A stretch of 9,067 nt of DNA from an uncultured Eubacteriales bacterium. GTDB lineage: Bacteria > Bacillota > Clostridia > Lachnospirales > Lachnospiraceae. Positions 1 through 6,243 of this stretch are shown in pieces. The translations under genes were made by a program, and so were the position numbers. Under the pieces are notes generated by a model, which did no database searches, was not told where the DNA came from, and was given only the letters and a program-made list of their open reading frames with translations. The stretch lies in assembly GCA_900545455.1 (NCBI GenBank), contig UQZF01000112.1, positions 1 through 9,067 of the forward strand. Direction: 5' to 3'. Each line of letters begins with the position of its first letter. Position 1 is the stretch's first letter.

Positions 1-39
1 ATTATAATTAACCGCCATAACAGCCTCCGTTATTCTCTC

Positions 40-80
40 AAAAAAACCAAAAATGGGGGCTTTCCATGCGGAAATCCCCC
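40..80 (-). terminator. Intrinsic terminator after zapA
   Basis: Read on the minus strand, an 11-bp stem (plus 55-65 with 70-80, one mismatch, loop 66-69) starts six bases past the zapA stop codon. It is followed by a long T-rich run (ATTTTTGGTTTTTTT). The G/C-rich base of the stem and the U-tract make this a textbook rho-independent terminator. It closes the zapA transcript. Bases 1-39 hold nothing I can identify. Confidence 0.9.
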
Positions 81-86
81 CGATAA

Positions 87-491
87 TCAATCTTTAGTAT
101 CCTTTTGTGTCTCCAGCTTGATAATAGTATTCTGATATTCCTGTATATCCTTCTTTAGCTGCTTGATCTCACCCGCCTGATTGTCAAACTTAATCTGGAG
201 AGCAATGAGCTCATGCTTAAGGTCATAGATTTCCTTGTCCTTGCTCTCAAGGTCGCCCTCAAGAGTATCAGCTATCTTCTTAGCCTTAAAATAATCATCC
301 GCTATATTCAGTTGGATCATAATGTTCTGAAGCTCCAAAGCCTGTCTCCTGAATGACTCCGACTGCTTACAGTCAGTCAGCTTGTTATTCAGATAAGCCG
401 CTACCTTCTGTAAATACTCCTGACTCTCGTAGCCGCTCAGTGTCAGCACCTTGCCGCCTATCAGCACTTCTGCCTCGTTCTTTGCCGACAT
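87..491 (-). CDS. zapA: Cell division protein ZapA
   Basis: ZapA is a small cytoplasmic protein that binds FtsZ filaments, cross-links them and stabilises the division ring. The product has 134 residues. Residues about 5-70 match the ZapA N-terminal region, with the typical start VLIGGKVLTLSGYESQEYLQ and a following helix of the AAYLNNKL type. Residues about 70-130 are a charged heptad-like coiled coil used for dimer/tetramer formation. I chose the ATG at 489-491 over an in-frame GTG at 498-500, because the AAGGAG ribosome site overlaps that GTG and sits 8 bases from the ATG. The gene lies about 110 bases downstream of trmO, has its own promoter and is followed at once by a terminator. It is therefore probably expressed both alone and by read-through from the ruv operon. 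The long coiled coil is usual for Firmicute ZapA. Confidence 0.88.
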   Translation of the reverse strand: MSAKNEAEVLIGGKVLTLSGYESQEYLQKVAAYLNNKLTDCKQSESFRRQALELQNIMIQLNIADDYFKAKKIADTLEGDLESKDKEIYDLKHELIALQIKFDNQAGEIKQLKKDIQEYQNTIIKLETQKDTKD

Positions 492-531
492 ATAATCCAC
501 TCCTTATCTTTATTGTAGATATTTGTTATCT

Positions 532-560
532 ATTATAACACATAAATTGGAGACACACAA
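532..560 (-). promoter_or_regulatory. Probable sigma-A promoter of zapA
   Basis: On the minus strand, TTGTGT (plus 555-560) is followed by a 17-base spacer and a perfect TATAAT (plus 532-537). It lies about 40 bases upstream of the zapA ATG, inside the trmO-zapA gap. Spacing and -10 are ideal; the -35 matches 4 of 6. It implies zapA can be transcribed independently of ruvAB-trmO. Confidence 0.65.
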
Positions 561-601
561 TAAAAATTTCCTGTTTTTCTCATCGTGCAATCCCGTATAT
601 A

Positions 602-1297
602 TTACGGCTGTATTCTGTCATACGCCACAACAGTGAGCACTCCGTCACTCACCCTGAACTTCACGTTATGCCCCGCATAACTCATCCCGTATATTCTTTG
701 TGAATCCCCGGTGTCATTTTTATAACCCGGTCTCGGATCCTGTGATAAGAGTTCCTTTAATTCACTGTGACCGTCCGCCTCGATAAGCTTCTCAATATCT
801 TCGGGTATCTCAACGCGAACCTTGTACCCTCTGACCTCATCGGCAAAGCCTCCTACGGCATCCGCGTGACTGTCCGTGTACGCAAGATACGGCTTGATGT
901 CATTAATCGGGGTTCCGTTTAACATGTCAACTCCCGACACGATAAGCTCTACCCCGTTCTCCGTCCCGCACCTTACCTCTAACAGCCTCACGCTTGACAA
1001 TCCGATGGGATTCGGTCTGAACGGTGAGCGAGTGGCAAACACTCCCATCCGCCTGTTGCCGCCAAGTCTCGGCGGGCGCACCTTCGGGCTCCACTCCTGT
1101 CTAACACTTCTTGAAAACTTCCACACAAGCCATAGATGAGAATATCCTTCGATTCCAAACAGCACATCCTCATTTCTGTACTCAGGTTCAAACACTATCC
1201 GTCCCCTGCTTGCCTCCACAATCCCGCTCTGCCTCGGTATCCCGAACTTCTCATCAAAATCCGTATAAATGTGGGCAATAACCTTCATCTCGTCCAT
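602..1297 (-). CDS. trmO: tRNA (N6-threonylcarbamoyladenosine37-N6)-methyltransferase TrmO
   Basis: This is a TsaA/TrmO-family enzyme (UPF0066), which uses S-adenosylmethionine to methylate t6A at position 37 of threonine tRNA, giving m6t6A. The 231-residue product carries the family signature at about 74-100: RPPRLGGNRRMGVFATRSPF followed by RPNPIGLSSV. A second conserved block at 125-143 begins with DMLNGTPINDIKPYLAYTDS. The C-terminal part has the QDPRPGY element (186-192) and a YAGHNVKFRV strand, as in full-length TrmO. It begins 3 bases after the ruvB stop; its AGCAGG ribosome site lies inside the end of ruvB, so translation is probably coupled. A second ATG at codon 4 is a possible alternative start. 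The domain assignment is secure; activity on a given tRNA is inferred from the family. Confidence 0.9.
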   Translation of the reverse strand: MDEMKVIAHIYTDFDEKFGIPRQSGIVEASRGRIVFEPEYRNEDVLFGIEGYSHLWLVWKFSRSVRQEWSPKVRPPRLGGNRRMGVFATRSPFRPNPIGLSSVRLLEVRCGTENGVELIVSGVDMLNGTPINDIKPYLAYTDSHADAVGGFADEVRGYKVRVEIPEDIEKLIEADGHSELKELLSQDPRPGYKNDTGDSQRIYGMSYAGHNVKFRVSDGVLTVVAYDRIQP

Positions 1298-1300
1298 ATT

Positions 1301-2293
1301 CTACCTGCTTATTCCGAAATGCTTATAGCAAAGCTCCGTGGCGACACGCCCCTTAGGTGTACGGTTGATAAGTCCGTTCTGAATAAGATACGGCTCATAT
1401 ACATCCTCTATCGTTCCGGCGTCCTCGCCTATCGCCGCTGCCAGCGTGTCAAGTCCCACCGGACCGCCCGAAAACTTCTCCATAATTGTCGAGAGCAGAA
1501 GTCTGTCGCTTCTGTCAAGTCCAAGCTTATCGACATCCATCCTGTCAAGTGACGCTCTTGCAACCTCGTAGTCAATCTTACCGTCATACTGAACCTGTGC
1601 GAAATCTCTTACTCTCTTTAACAGTCTGTTGGCAAGTCTCGGAGTCCCCCTCGACCTTCTCGCCATCTCCTGTGCACCGGCATCATCTATCTCCACACCC
1701 AGCACTTGTGCCGAGCGCAGTATAATGCTCTTTAGCTCGTTTTCGGTGTAAAAATCCATCTTACATATAACACCGAATCTGTCTCTTAACGGTGCTGTTA
1801 AAAGTCCCGCCCTCGTAGTTGCACCAACAAGCGTGAACTTAGGAAGGTCGAGACGTATCGAGCGTGCCGATGAGCCCTTGCCTATCATTATATCAATCGC
1901 AAAATCTTCCATCGCAGGATAGAGTACCTCCTCAACCTGTCTGTTGAGCCTGTGAATCTCATCGACAAAGAGCAGATCGCCCTCCTGCAAATTGTTGAGA
2001 ATTGCAGCCATATCACCCGGTTTCTCAATCGCAGGACCTGATGTCACCTTCAGATGCACGCCCATTTCATTTGCAATAATGCCGGCAAGCGTGGTTTTTC
2101 CAAGTCCCGGAGGACCGTAAAAGAGGCAGTGGTCGAGTGCCTCCTGCCTGCTCTTAGCCGCTTCAATATACACTTTAAGGTTCTTTTTCACTTTCTCCTG
2201 ACCGATATAATCAGCCAGTGCGAGCGGACGAAGACTTGACTCAATAGGCATGTCCTCTTCCGTAAACTCAGTGGAAATCATCCTCTTTTCCAT
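1301..2293 (-). CDS. ruvB: Holliday junction branch migration ATPase RuvB
   Basis: RuvB is the hexameric AAA+ motor that drives branch migration of Holliday junctions together with RuvA. The 330-residue length is typical. Visible motifs are Walker A GPPGLGKT (60-67), Walker B LLFVDEIH (107-114), sensor 1 GATTRAG (157-163), the arginine-finger region APLRDRFG (167-174), and the sensor 2 segment RGTPRLANRLLKR. The C-terminal winged-helix domain includes GLDTLAAAIGED and ends in NRTPKGRVATELCYKHFG, as in other RuvB proteins. An AAGAGG ribosome site lies about 10 bases before the ATG. The gene follows ruvA by 20 bases and precedes trmO by 3, so it is in the middle of the operon. No ruvC is visible here, which is normal for Firmicutes, where RecU usually resolves junctions. 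Confidence 0.98.
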   Translation of the reverse strand: MEKRMISTEFTEEDMPIESSLRPLALADYIGQEKVKKNLKVYIEAAKSRQEALDHCLFYGPPGLGKTTLAGIIANEMGVHLKVTSGPAIEKPGDMAAILNNLQEGDLLFVDEIHRLNRQVEEVLYPAMEDFAIDIMIGKGSSARSIRLDLPKFTLVGATTRAGLLTAPLRDRFGVICKMDFYTENELKSIILRSAQVLGVEIDDAGAQEMARRSRGTPRLANRLLKRVRDFAQVQYDGKIDYEVARASLDRMDVDKLGLDRSDRLLLSTIMEKFSGGPVGLDTLAAAIGEDAGTIEDVYEPYLIQNGLINRTPKGRVATELCYKHFGISR

Positions 2294-2313
2294 CTACAAT
2301 TACCTCTTAATCT

Positions 2314-2922
2314 CTACATAAATGCAAGCTTTTTGAGTGCAGCCTTAAGAATTGCCTCCGAATCCATGTCTTGTGCATTCTCAACCATTCTCACTGCCCT
2401 TGTCGCGTCCGCGGCAGAATATCCGAGCGAGGTGAGCGCCATAACTGCCTCAGCAGCAGCCGTATCAGCCATATTATCCTGCGATACATATCCCTCACCT
2501 GTGCCGTCAAGCACGTCCTCTATCTTAAGCTTATCCTTAAGCTCAATTATGAGCTTCTGTGCCGTCTTGCTTCCGATTCCCGGAGCCTTTGATATCGTCT
2601 TAGCATCACCGGCAAGAACCGCAAAACGCAGGTCATCGGGCGAAAATGCCGACAAAATGGCAAGTGCACCCTTCGGACCGATTCCATTCACCGTAATAAG
2701 CAGCTTAAATATCTTAAGGTCGTCCCTTGTGAGGAATCCGTATAAATCAAGGATATCCTCCTTGACATACAGATATGTATGCACTTTAAGTTCACTTCCG
2801 ACACACGGAAGCTTGTCAAGTATCGAACCCGGCATCATTATTGAAAAACCCATTCCATTATGGTCAAGCACTATGGAATTCTCCGTGACCTCAACCAATT
2901 CACCCTTAATATATGAAATCAT
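2314..2922 (-). CDS. ruvA: Holliday junction DNA-binding protein RuvA
   Basis: RuvA binds the four-way junction as a tetramer and loads RuvB. The product has 202 residues in the usual three-domain layout. An OB-fold domain comes first (about 1-63, starting MISYIKGELV). Two helix-hairpin-helix motifs follow: GIGPKGALAILS (80-91) and APGIGSKTAQKLIIELKDKL (113-132). A small C-terminal domain (about 153-202) contacts RuvB, with ALTSLGYSAADA and LKAALKKLA. An acidic, glycine-containing linker of about 20 residues separates domains II and III. It starts 9 bases after the stop of the upstream unknown gene; the ribosome site there is weak (TAGG), suggesting translational coupling. A same-length open frame on the opposite strand is a coding shadow. 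Confidence 0.98.
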   Translation of the reverse strand: MISYIKGELVEVTENSIVLDHNGMGFSIMMPGSILDKLPCVGSELKVHTYLYVKEDILDLYGFLTRDDLKIFKLLITVNGIGPKGALAILSAFSPDDLRFAVLAGDAKTISKAPGIGSKTAQKLIIELKDKLKIEDVLDGTGEGYVSQDNMADTAAAEAVMALTSLGYSAADATRAVRMVENAQDMDSEAILKAALKKLAFM

Positions 2923-2931
2923 GTCCGCAAC

Positions 2932-3741
2932 CTACCACTGATTGATTGAATACATTATGGCAACAGCAATCTGGTTAAACAGCTTATCGGAAAGCTCATT
3001 ATACTCTTTTTCCAAGCCCTTCCCCGATGCTGCTCCCGCAGGGGAGTCATTCCACGAACCCATGCCGCCAAACACATCTGCATTTGACGCAGCCTCAAAC
3101 AGATCTTTGTTATGACCCGGAATATCAAGATGCTTTCTGGCCGGAACAGTTCTTCCCATCTGTCTGAACTTCTCCTCAACCTCCTTGTCATACGCCTCGT
3201 AATCGAAGTCCCCCTCAAGCATCTTTATCGAACGGTCAAACACCTGTCCCCAGTGCTCGAAGCCAAGCTCCCTTGCGAGCTTACCGATATCCCCAAGAAC
3301 CTGCTTGAAAGCTTCCGTGTTATCCTTATATGTCGGCTTTCCTGTCGGATGATTCTCCCAAATCTTCTCCTGAAATATAATTCTCCAGCCTTTCTTGTCC
3401 TTGTCAAGAATCCATCTCGGCATCCACATATGTATAACGTCATTAGGATAAAAGCAGAGCATGATATTCTGTGATGTATTCACAAAACCGAGTAATCTTC
3501 TGTCCTTAACACCTGTAGGTGCAAGAATCTTGATATCCTCCATGCCGTTGTACACGCATCGTGCGTACCACCCCTCAACGTCCTCTATAATCTCGCCCTT
3601 CTCACCTTCAGCCTCAGGCACAAACTGGAAGACCGTGCTGAGTTCATAGCTGAGCGGTTCATACTGTATAAATGTCTTTGTATTTAACGCATTCTTTGCG
3701 GATGTAACAATACTGCAAATCTGAAATACTTCGCCCTTCAT
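2932..3741 (-). CDS. Unrecognised soluble protein, first gene of the ruvAB operon
   Basis: I do not recognise this 269-residue family. It has no signal peptide or membrane segment, so it is probably cytoplasmic. The N-terminal half (about 1-130) looks beta-rich, with many aromatics: WYARC at 58-62 and the tryptophan-dense MWMPRWILDKDKKGW at 105-119. Residues 140-195 look helical and charged. A Gly/Ser/Ala-rich low-complexity stretch follows (about 216-242), then a final amphipathic helix ending in SINQW. No Walker, HTH, zinc or nuclease motif is visible; the cysteines (C9, C62, C96) do not form a cluster. AAAGGA about 10 bases upstream serves the ATG, and a good promoter lies 69 bases away. 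It is the lead gene of the ruvA-ruvB-trmO operon, only 9 bases from ruvA. A role linked to recombination or simple co-transcription are both possible; no function is assigned. Confidence 0.85.
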   Translation of the reverse strand: MKGEVFQICSIVTSAKNALNTKTFIQYEPLSYELSTVFQFVPEAEGEKGEIIEDVEGWYARCVYNGMEDIKILAPTGVKDRRLLGFVNTSQNIMLCFYPNDVIHMWMPRWILDKDKKGWRIIFQEKIWENHPTGKPTYKDNTEAFKQVLGDIGKLARELGFEHWGQVFDRSIKMLEGDFDYEAYDKEVEEKFRQMGRTVPARKHLDIPGHNKDLFEAASNADVFGGMGSWNDSPAGAASGKGLEKEYNELSDKLFNQIAVAIMYSINQW

Positions 3742-3809
3742 ATTGAATAAATCCTTTCAAAACCGATGATATTCTGCCAGGTGCCGTCCGCACCAAAACA
3801 TTTGTTTAT

Positions 3810-3838
3810 ATAATAACCTTAAACCGGCAGTTTTGCAA
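3810..3838 (-). promoter_or_regulatory. Probable sigma-A promoter of the ruv operon
   Basis: Minus-strand TTGCAA (plus 3833-3838), a 17-base spacer and TATTAT (plus 3810-3815) stand 69 bases upstream of the first gene's ATG. Both boxes match 4-5 of 6 consensus bases and the spacing is ideal. It faces away from the yoaK promoter, with only 9 bases between the two -35 boxes. Confidence 0.7.
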
Positions 3839-3847
3839 CCTTAATGT

Positions 3848-3876
3848 TTGACGTGCGGGCACATTTCTGCTATTAT
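3848..3876 (+). promoter_or_regulatory. Probable sigma-A promoter of the YoaK-family gene
   Basis: TTGACG (3848-3853), a 17-base spacer and TATTAT (3871-3876), preceded by TGC (extended -10), lie 35 bases before the ATG. The predicted transcript starts near 3883, leaving a leader of roughly 30 bases. A second TATTAT copy at 3885-3890 has no matching -35 and is probably not used. Confidence 0.75.
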
Positions 3877-3911
3877 GCAGGAGGTATTATACATGTATTG
3901 AAGGAGCAGTT

Positions 3912-4619
3912 ATGAAACTATCAGCAAGATTAAAAGCACACAAGCAGATGTCGGAGGCGTTCCTCACTGCCGCATTTTTATCATTGTCAGGCGGACTTCA
4001 GGATGCCTACACATATATTTCCAGAGGAAAGGTGTTCGCCAACGCGCAGACGGGAAACATCGTCCTTCTGAGCCAGCATCTCTTTGAGGGAAATTTAAGT
4101 GCCGGAATACACTATCTTGTCCCTCTCGTATTTTTTGCCTTCGGTGTTGCAGCCGCCGAACTCATCCGCGAGCGGTACCGGAATGCACGGCGCATACATT
4201 GGCGGCAGCTTGTATTGATTCTTGAAATCATACTGCTCTTTTTTGTCGGCTTCATGCCCGAGAGCATGAACCTCATAGCCAACGCGATAGTCTCCTTCTC
4301 CTGCGCGATGCAGGTTCAGACTTTCCGCAAGGTGAACGGCTATGCCTACGCGAGCACCATGTGTATCGGAAATCTCCGAAGCGGCATGGATTCCCTCTGC
4401 GCATACCGCCGAACACACAACAGGGAGATACTTTATAAAGCCTCCCACTACTTCGGCATAATCTTCCTGTTTGCGATTGGCGCAGGCATCGGAAGCCTTT
4501 TCATCCCCGTCCTTGGAATGCACACTATATGGCTTTCCTGCGGACTGCTGCTCATAAGCTTCTTACTCATGTTCATCAAACAGGAGATTGAGGAGCACCC
4601 CGAATTAAAGCTTGAGTAG
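3912..4619 (+). CDS. YoaK/DUF1275-family integral membrane protein
   Basis: This belongs to the YoaK (DUF1275, PF06912) family of membrane proteins, whose substrate is not established; a transporter role is often presumed. The 235 residues contain about six hydrophobic segments, roughly 17-36, 66-84, 99-116, 120-136, 181-200 and 204-222. Family hallmarks are visible: SGGLQDAYTY (26-35) and VFANAQTGNIVLL (41-53) near the first helix, MQVQTFRK (133-140), and STMCIGNLRSGMD (148-160). The ATG is preceded by AAGGAG with 5 intervening bases. It is the only plus-strand gene here, transcribed alone from its own promoter and ending at the bidirectional terminator shared with the Gx gene. There is no functional tie to the flanking genes. 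Family assignment is confident; function is not. Confidence 0.85.
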   Translation: MKLSARLKAHKQMSEAFLTAAFLSLSGGLQDAYTYISRGKVFANAQTGNIVLLSQHLFEGNLSAGIHYLVPLVFFAFGVAAAELIRERYRNARRIHWRQLVLILEIILLFFVGFMPESMNLIANAIVSFSCAMQVQTFRKVNGYAYASTMCIGNLRSGMDSLCAYRRTHNREILYKASHYFGIIFLFAIGAGIGSLFIPVLGMHTIWLSCGLLLISFLLMFIKQEIEEHPELKLE

Positions 4620-4665
4620 CAGGCTGTCAAAAGGGATATTGAGGAGATATTCCGTCAAAAATAAT

Positions 4666-4712
4666 TTTTCACAAATAAAATGGCTCATGCTTTCACATGA
4701 GTCATTCTTTTT
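4666..4712. terminator. Bidirectional terminator between convergent genes
   Basis: An 11-bp stem (4679-4689 with 4696-4706, one G-U pair, loop 4690-4695) is followed on the plus strand by a T-run (TTCTTTTT). On the minus strand it is followed by TTTATTTG and further T-rich sequence. It can therefore stop both the yoaK-family transcript and the nusG-II/Gx transcript. The stop codon of the Gx gene (4685-4687) lies inside the left arm, so the hairpin overlaps the coding sequence. Confidence 0.8.
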
Positions 4713-5188
4713 ATCACAAGTCCCGCAAGTATCCCCACGAACACTCCCGCAGCGACACCCGTCACAATCAGCATCGGAAAATAATAGAACATTCCCGCAT
4801 TTTCAAATATGAGCATTGCCACAAGCACCTGCCCGAGGTTATGTGCCACGCCTCCCGCAAGGCTCATTCCGACCGTCGAAAAACGCCCGCTCCTTTTTAG
4901 CAGGCTCATCACGATAATGCTGAGTGCAGCTCCCACAAGCGAAAAGGCAGCCGCAGTCATATTTCCGAACAGGCTGTTCACAACAATTATTCTCACAAGG
5001 CTCACAAGCACCGCGCTCGCAAGCCCATATCTCATGAGCACAAATAGTATGACGCAGTTGGCAAGCCCGAGCTTCATCCCCGGAAGCAGCCCCGGTATCA
5101 CTATAAGACTCTCTATGTACCCCATTATAATCGCCACGGCGGTGAACATACCGCAGAAGGCAACCATTCTAATATCCGTCTTTTTCAC
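4685..5188 (-). CDS. Gx transporter family / Hpre_diP_synt_I membrane protein
   Basis: This 167-residue hydrophobic protein matches the family named both Gx transporter and heptaprenyl diphosphate synthase component I (PF07456). It resembles S-components of ECF transporters. Signatures are PGMKLGLANCVILF (36-49), VRIIVVNSLFGN (65-76) and GGVAHNLGQ (112-120). Five or so hydrophobic helices fill about 10-30, 43-70, 78-97, 110-128 and 134-160. It starts with GTG, whose GTGA overlap with the upstream stop indicates coupling; GGGGTGG just upstream serves as ribosome site. Its partner is the NusG-domain-II protein, a pairing common in Firmicutes near ApbE flavin transferases, Rnf genes or flavin-based electron-export loci. 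The family's old synthase name is probably misleading; transport of a quinone or flavin precursor is conjecture. Confidence 0.85.
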   Translation of the reverse strand: MKKTDIRMVAFCGMFTAVAIIMGYIESLIVIPGLLPGMKLGLANCVILFVLMRYGLASAVLVSLVRIIVVNSLFGNMTAAAFSLVGAALSIIVMSLLKRSGRFSTVGMSLAGGVAHNLGQVLVAMLIFENAGMFYYFPMLIVTGVAAGVFVGILAGLVIKRMTHVKA

Positions 5189-5607
5189 TGTGCCACCCCG
5201 TCATATTCGCTCTTTCCGCCCTTTATCGTCACCATAACCTTGTTCGGGAGACATATTATCGTCTGCCCTGACCTGCTTATTCTGCCCCGCCCCACGCAGA
5301 GCTTATCCGGGCAGTCTGCGGACTCCATCCACACCTCGCCGCCCGCGATAACCACCTTATTGTGACCGTCGACATCTATCTCTCTTTTATTGCCAACGGT
5401 GGTTTTCACATTTTTCTCCTCTGCTGCATTTTCAATCAATCTTCCCGTGTAATATTCCTGCCCGTCCACGGTAATCACAACCGTAAGCGCATTTTTGTCC
5501 GTATTTCTTCCCACAAAATAAATGACACACCAAAGACACAGGGCTCCCAAAAGAAGCCCCGCACCCAAAAGTATGTCATTTACGCGAATTTTTGATATTT
5601 TTTTCAT
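5185..5607 (-). CDS. Membrane-anchored NusG domain II-containing protein
   Basis: This 140-residue protein has a short basic N-terminus, one membrane helix (about 12-33) and an extracytoplasmic NusG_II domain (PF07009, about 41-130). The diagnostic cysteine motif is present: ADCPDKLCVGRGRIS (97-111) followed by QTIICLPNKVMV (115-126), with C99, C104 and C119 as candidate ligand or disulfide residues. Despite the name it is not the transcription factor NusG; no RNA polymerase-binding NGN domain is present. It overlaps the Gx gene by four bases (GTGA). The ATG at 5605-5607 has no good ribosome site (nearest GGAG is over 20 bases away), and no clear promoter is visible in the 100-base gap upstream, so its expression is uncertain. 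A redox role is suggested by the cysteines and by the company such genes keep, but is not proven. Confidence 0.85.
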   Translation of the reverse strand: MKKISKIRVNDILLGAGLLLGALCLWCVIYFVGRNTDKNALTVVITVDGQEYYTGRLIENAAEEKNVKTTVGNKREIDVDGHNKVVIAGGEVWMESADCPDKLCVGRGRISRSGQTIICLPNKVMVTIKGGKSEYDGVAQ

Positions 5608-5708
5608 TGTATTTTGCTCGGTGTTTAATTCTCCATATCCAATTTATTTTGACAGTATTAATACGATAATATAACACTAAATCTCTTTTTGTTCCCTTAT
5701 CCTCTTCC

Positions 5709-6050
5709 CTAGGCTGCTCCATATAAAATTACTCCTTCTCTGTTCACATTTGCATAAAAAGGATAATTATCAAGCCACTTTTTAAAGTGTTCCTCATTTT
5801 TTGCAATAGGCTTAATATCAAGGTCATTGTCAAGATTAAAATCAAATGTCATATAAGACAATTCCATACTGTATTTCTTCAAATCGACATCGGTAATATC
5901 AAGAAGTATCATAATGTCAATGTCTGAGTCTGGTCCGAAGTCTCCTCGGGCATAAGAGCCATACAAAATTACTTTTTTCAAATGCGAGCCATATATTTTT
6001 CTTATCTCTTCAACATATTTTTCCATCAATTTTTTCAAAGCAAATGACAT
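5709..6050 (-). CDS. Minimal nucleotidyltransferase (MNT-type) domain protein, apparently without HEPN partner
   Basis: The 113-residue product is a minimal nucleotidyltransferase of the pol-beta superfamily. The core motif LYGSYARGDFGPDSDIDIMI spans 29-48: the Gly-Ser pair (31-32) and the metal-binding D43 and D45. The third acidic residue is probably D78 in LDIKPI. The catalytic set looks intact. Such proteins are usually antitoxins that AMPylate a HEPN RNase toxin encoded beside them. Here neither side has room for a HEPN gene: 101 bases downstream and about 460 upstream without a suitable frame. AAGGAGG sits 7 bases before the ATG. About 32% G+C in 120 bases I counted, against about 57% in a 60-base sample of rnfB, suggests separate ancestry. 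It may be a solitary antitoxin, a remnant of a pair, or a partner for a distant toxin. Confidence 0.85.
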   Translation of the reverse strand: MSFALKKLMEKYVEEIRKIYGSHLKKVILYGSYARGDFGPDSDIDIMILLDITDVDLKKYSMELSYMTFDFNLDNDLDIKPIAKNEEHFKKWLDNYPFYANVNREGVILYGAA

Positions 6051-6203
6051 ATTATACCTCCTTCTCTTTTAACACTTCTATCATTACATATAACCCATTG
6101 TTATTTTACCACACATCCCGCAAACTCGCCATTATATTTTATTATTGACGTTCCACCCGCCGGCTTATTCCTTTTCACTCATTTTTAAAGTAAACGGTCG
6201 TTT

Positions 6204-6232
6204 TTGACAAACAAACTACTCTGATAAATTAT
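6204..6232 (+). promoter_or_regulatory. Promoter-like sequence upstream of the tandem repeat
   Basis: A perfect TTGACA (6204-6209), a 17-base spacer and AATTAT (6227-6232, 4 of 6) point rightward into the tandem repeat, toward the 3' end of rnfB on the opposite strand. The inverted repeat AAACG-GT-CGTTT (6192-6203) abuts the -35 and could be an operator. No supported gene follows, so in this AT-rich sequence the match may be chance. Confidence 0.35.
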
Positions 6233-6243
6233 TTAATATCTAT

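Noticed and set aside
1136..1552. 138-codon plus-strand frame across trmO and ruvB
   Set aside because: It is antisense to two well-supported genes, has no ribosome site that I can see and no family motif.
2333..2941. 202-codon open frame on the plus strand opposite ruvA
   Set aside because: It mirrors ruvA almost exactly, is serine/alanine-rich with no recognisable motif, and ruvA itself is certain.
3893..3901. Two-codon mini-frame (ATG TAT TGA) after AGGAGG, before the YoaK-family gene
   Set aside because: The predicted transcript starts near 3883, which removes most of the AGGAGG, so it is unlikely to be translated.
4095..4523. 142-codon minus-strand frame inside the YoaK-family gene
   Set aside because: It lies fully antisense to a gene with clear family motifs and promoter; its product is charged, low-complexity shadow sequence.
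4633..4653. Inverted repeat GGGATAT...ATATTCC just after the YoaK-family stop
   Set aside because: The stem is only 7 bp with one G-T pair and is not followed by a T-run; the hairpin at 4679-4706 is the better terminator.
5185..5607. Transcription antitermination factor NusG
   Set aside because: Only the NusG domain II with its cysteine motif follows a membrane helix; the polymerase-binding N-terminal domain is absent.
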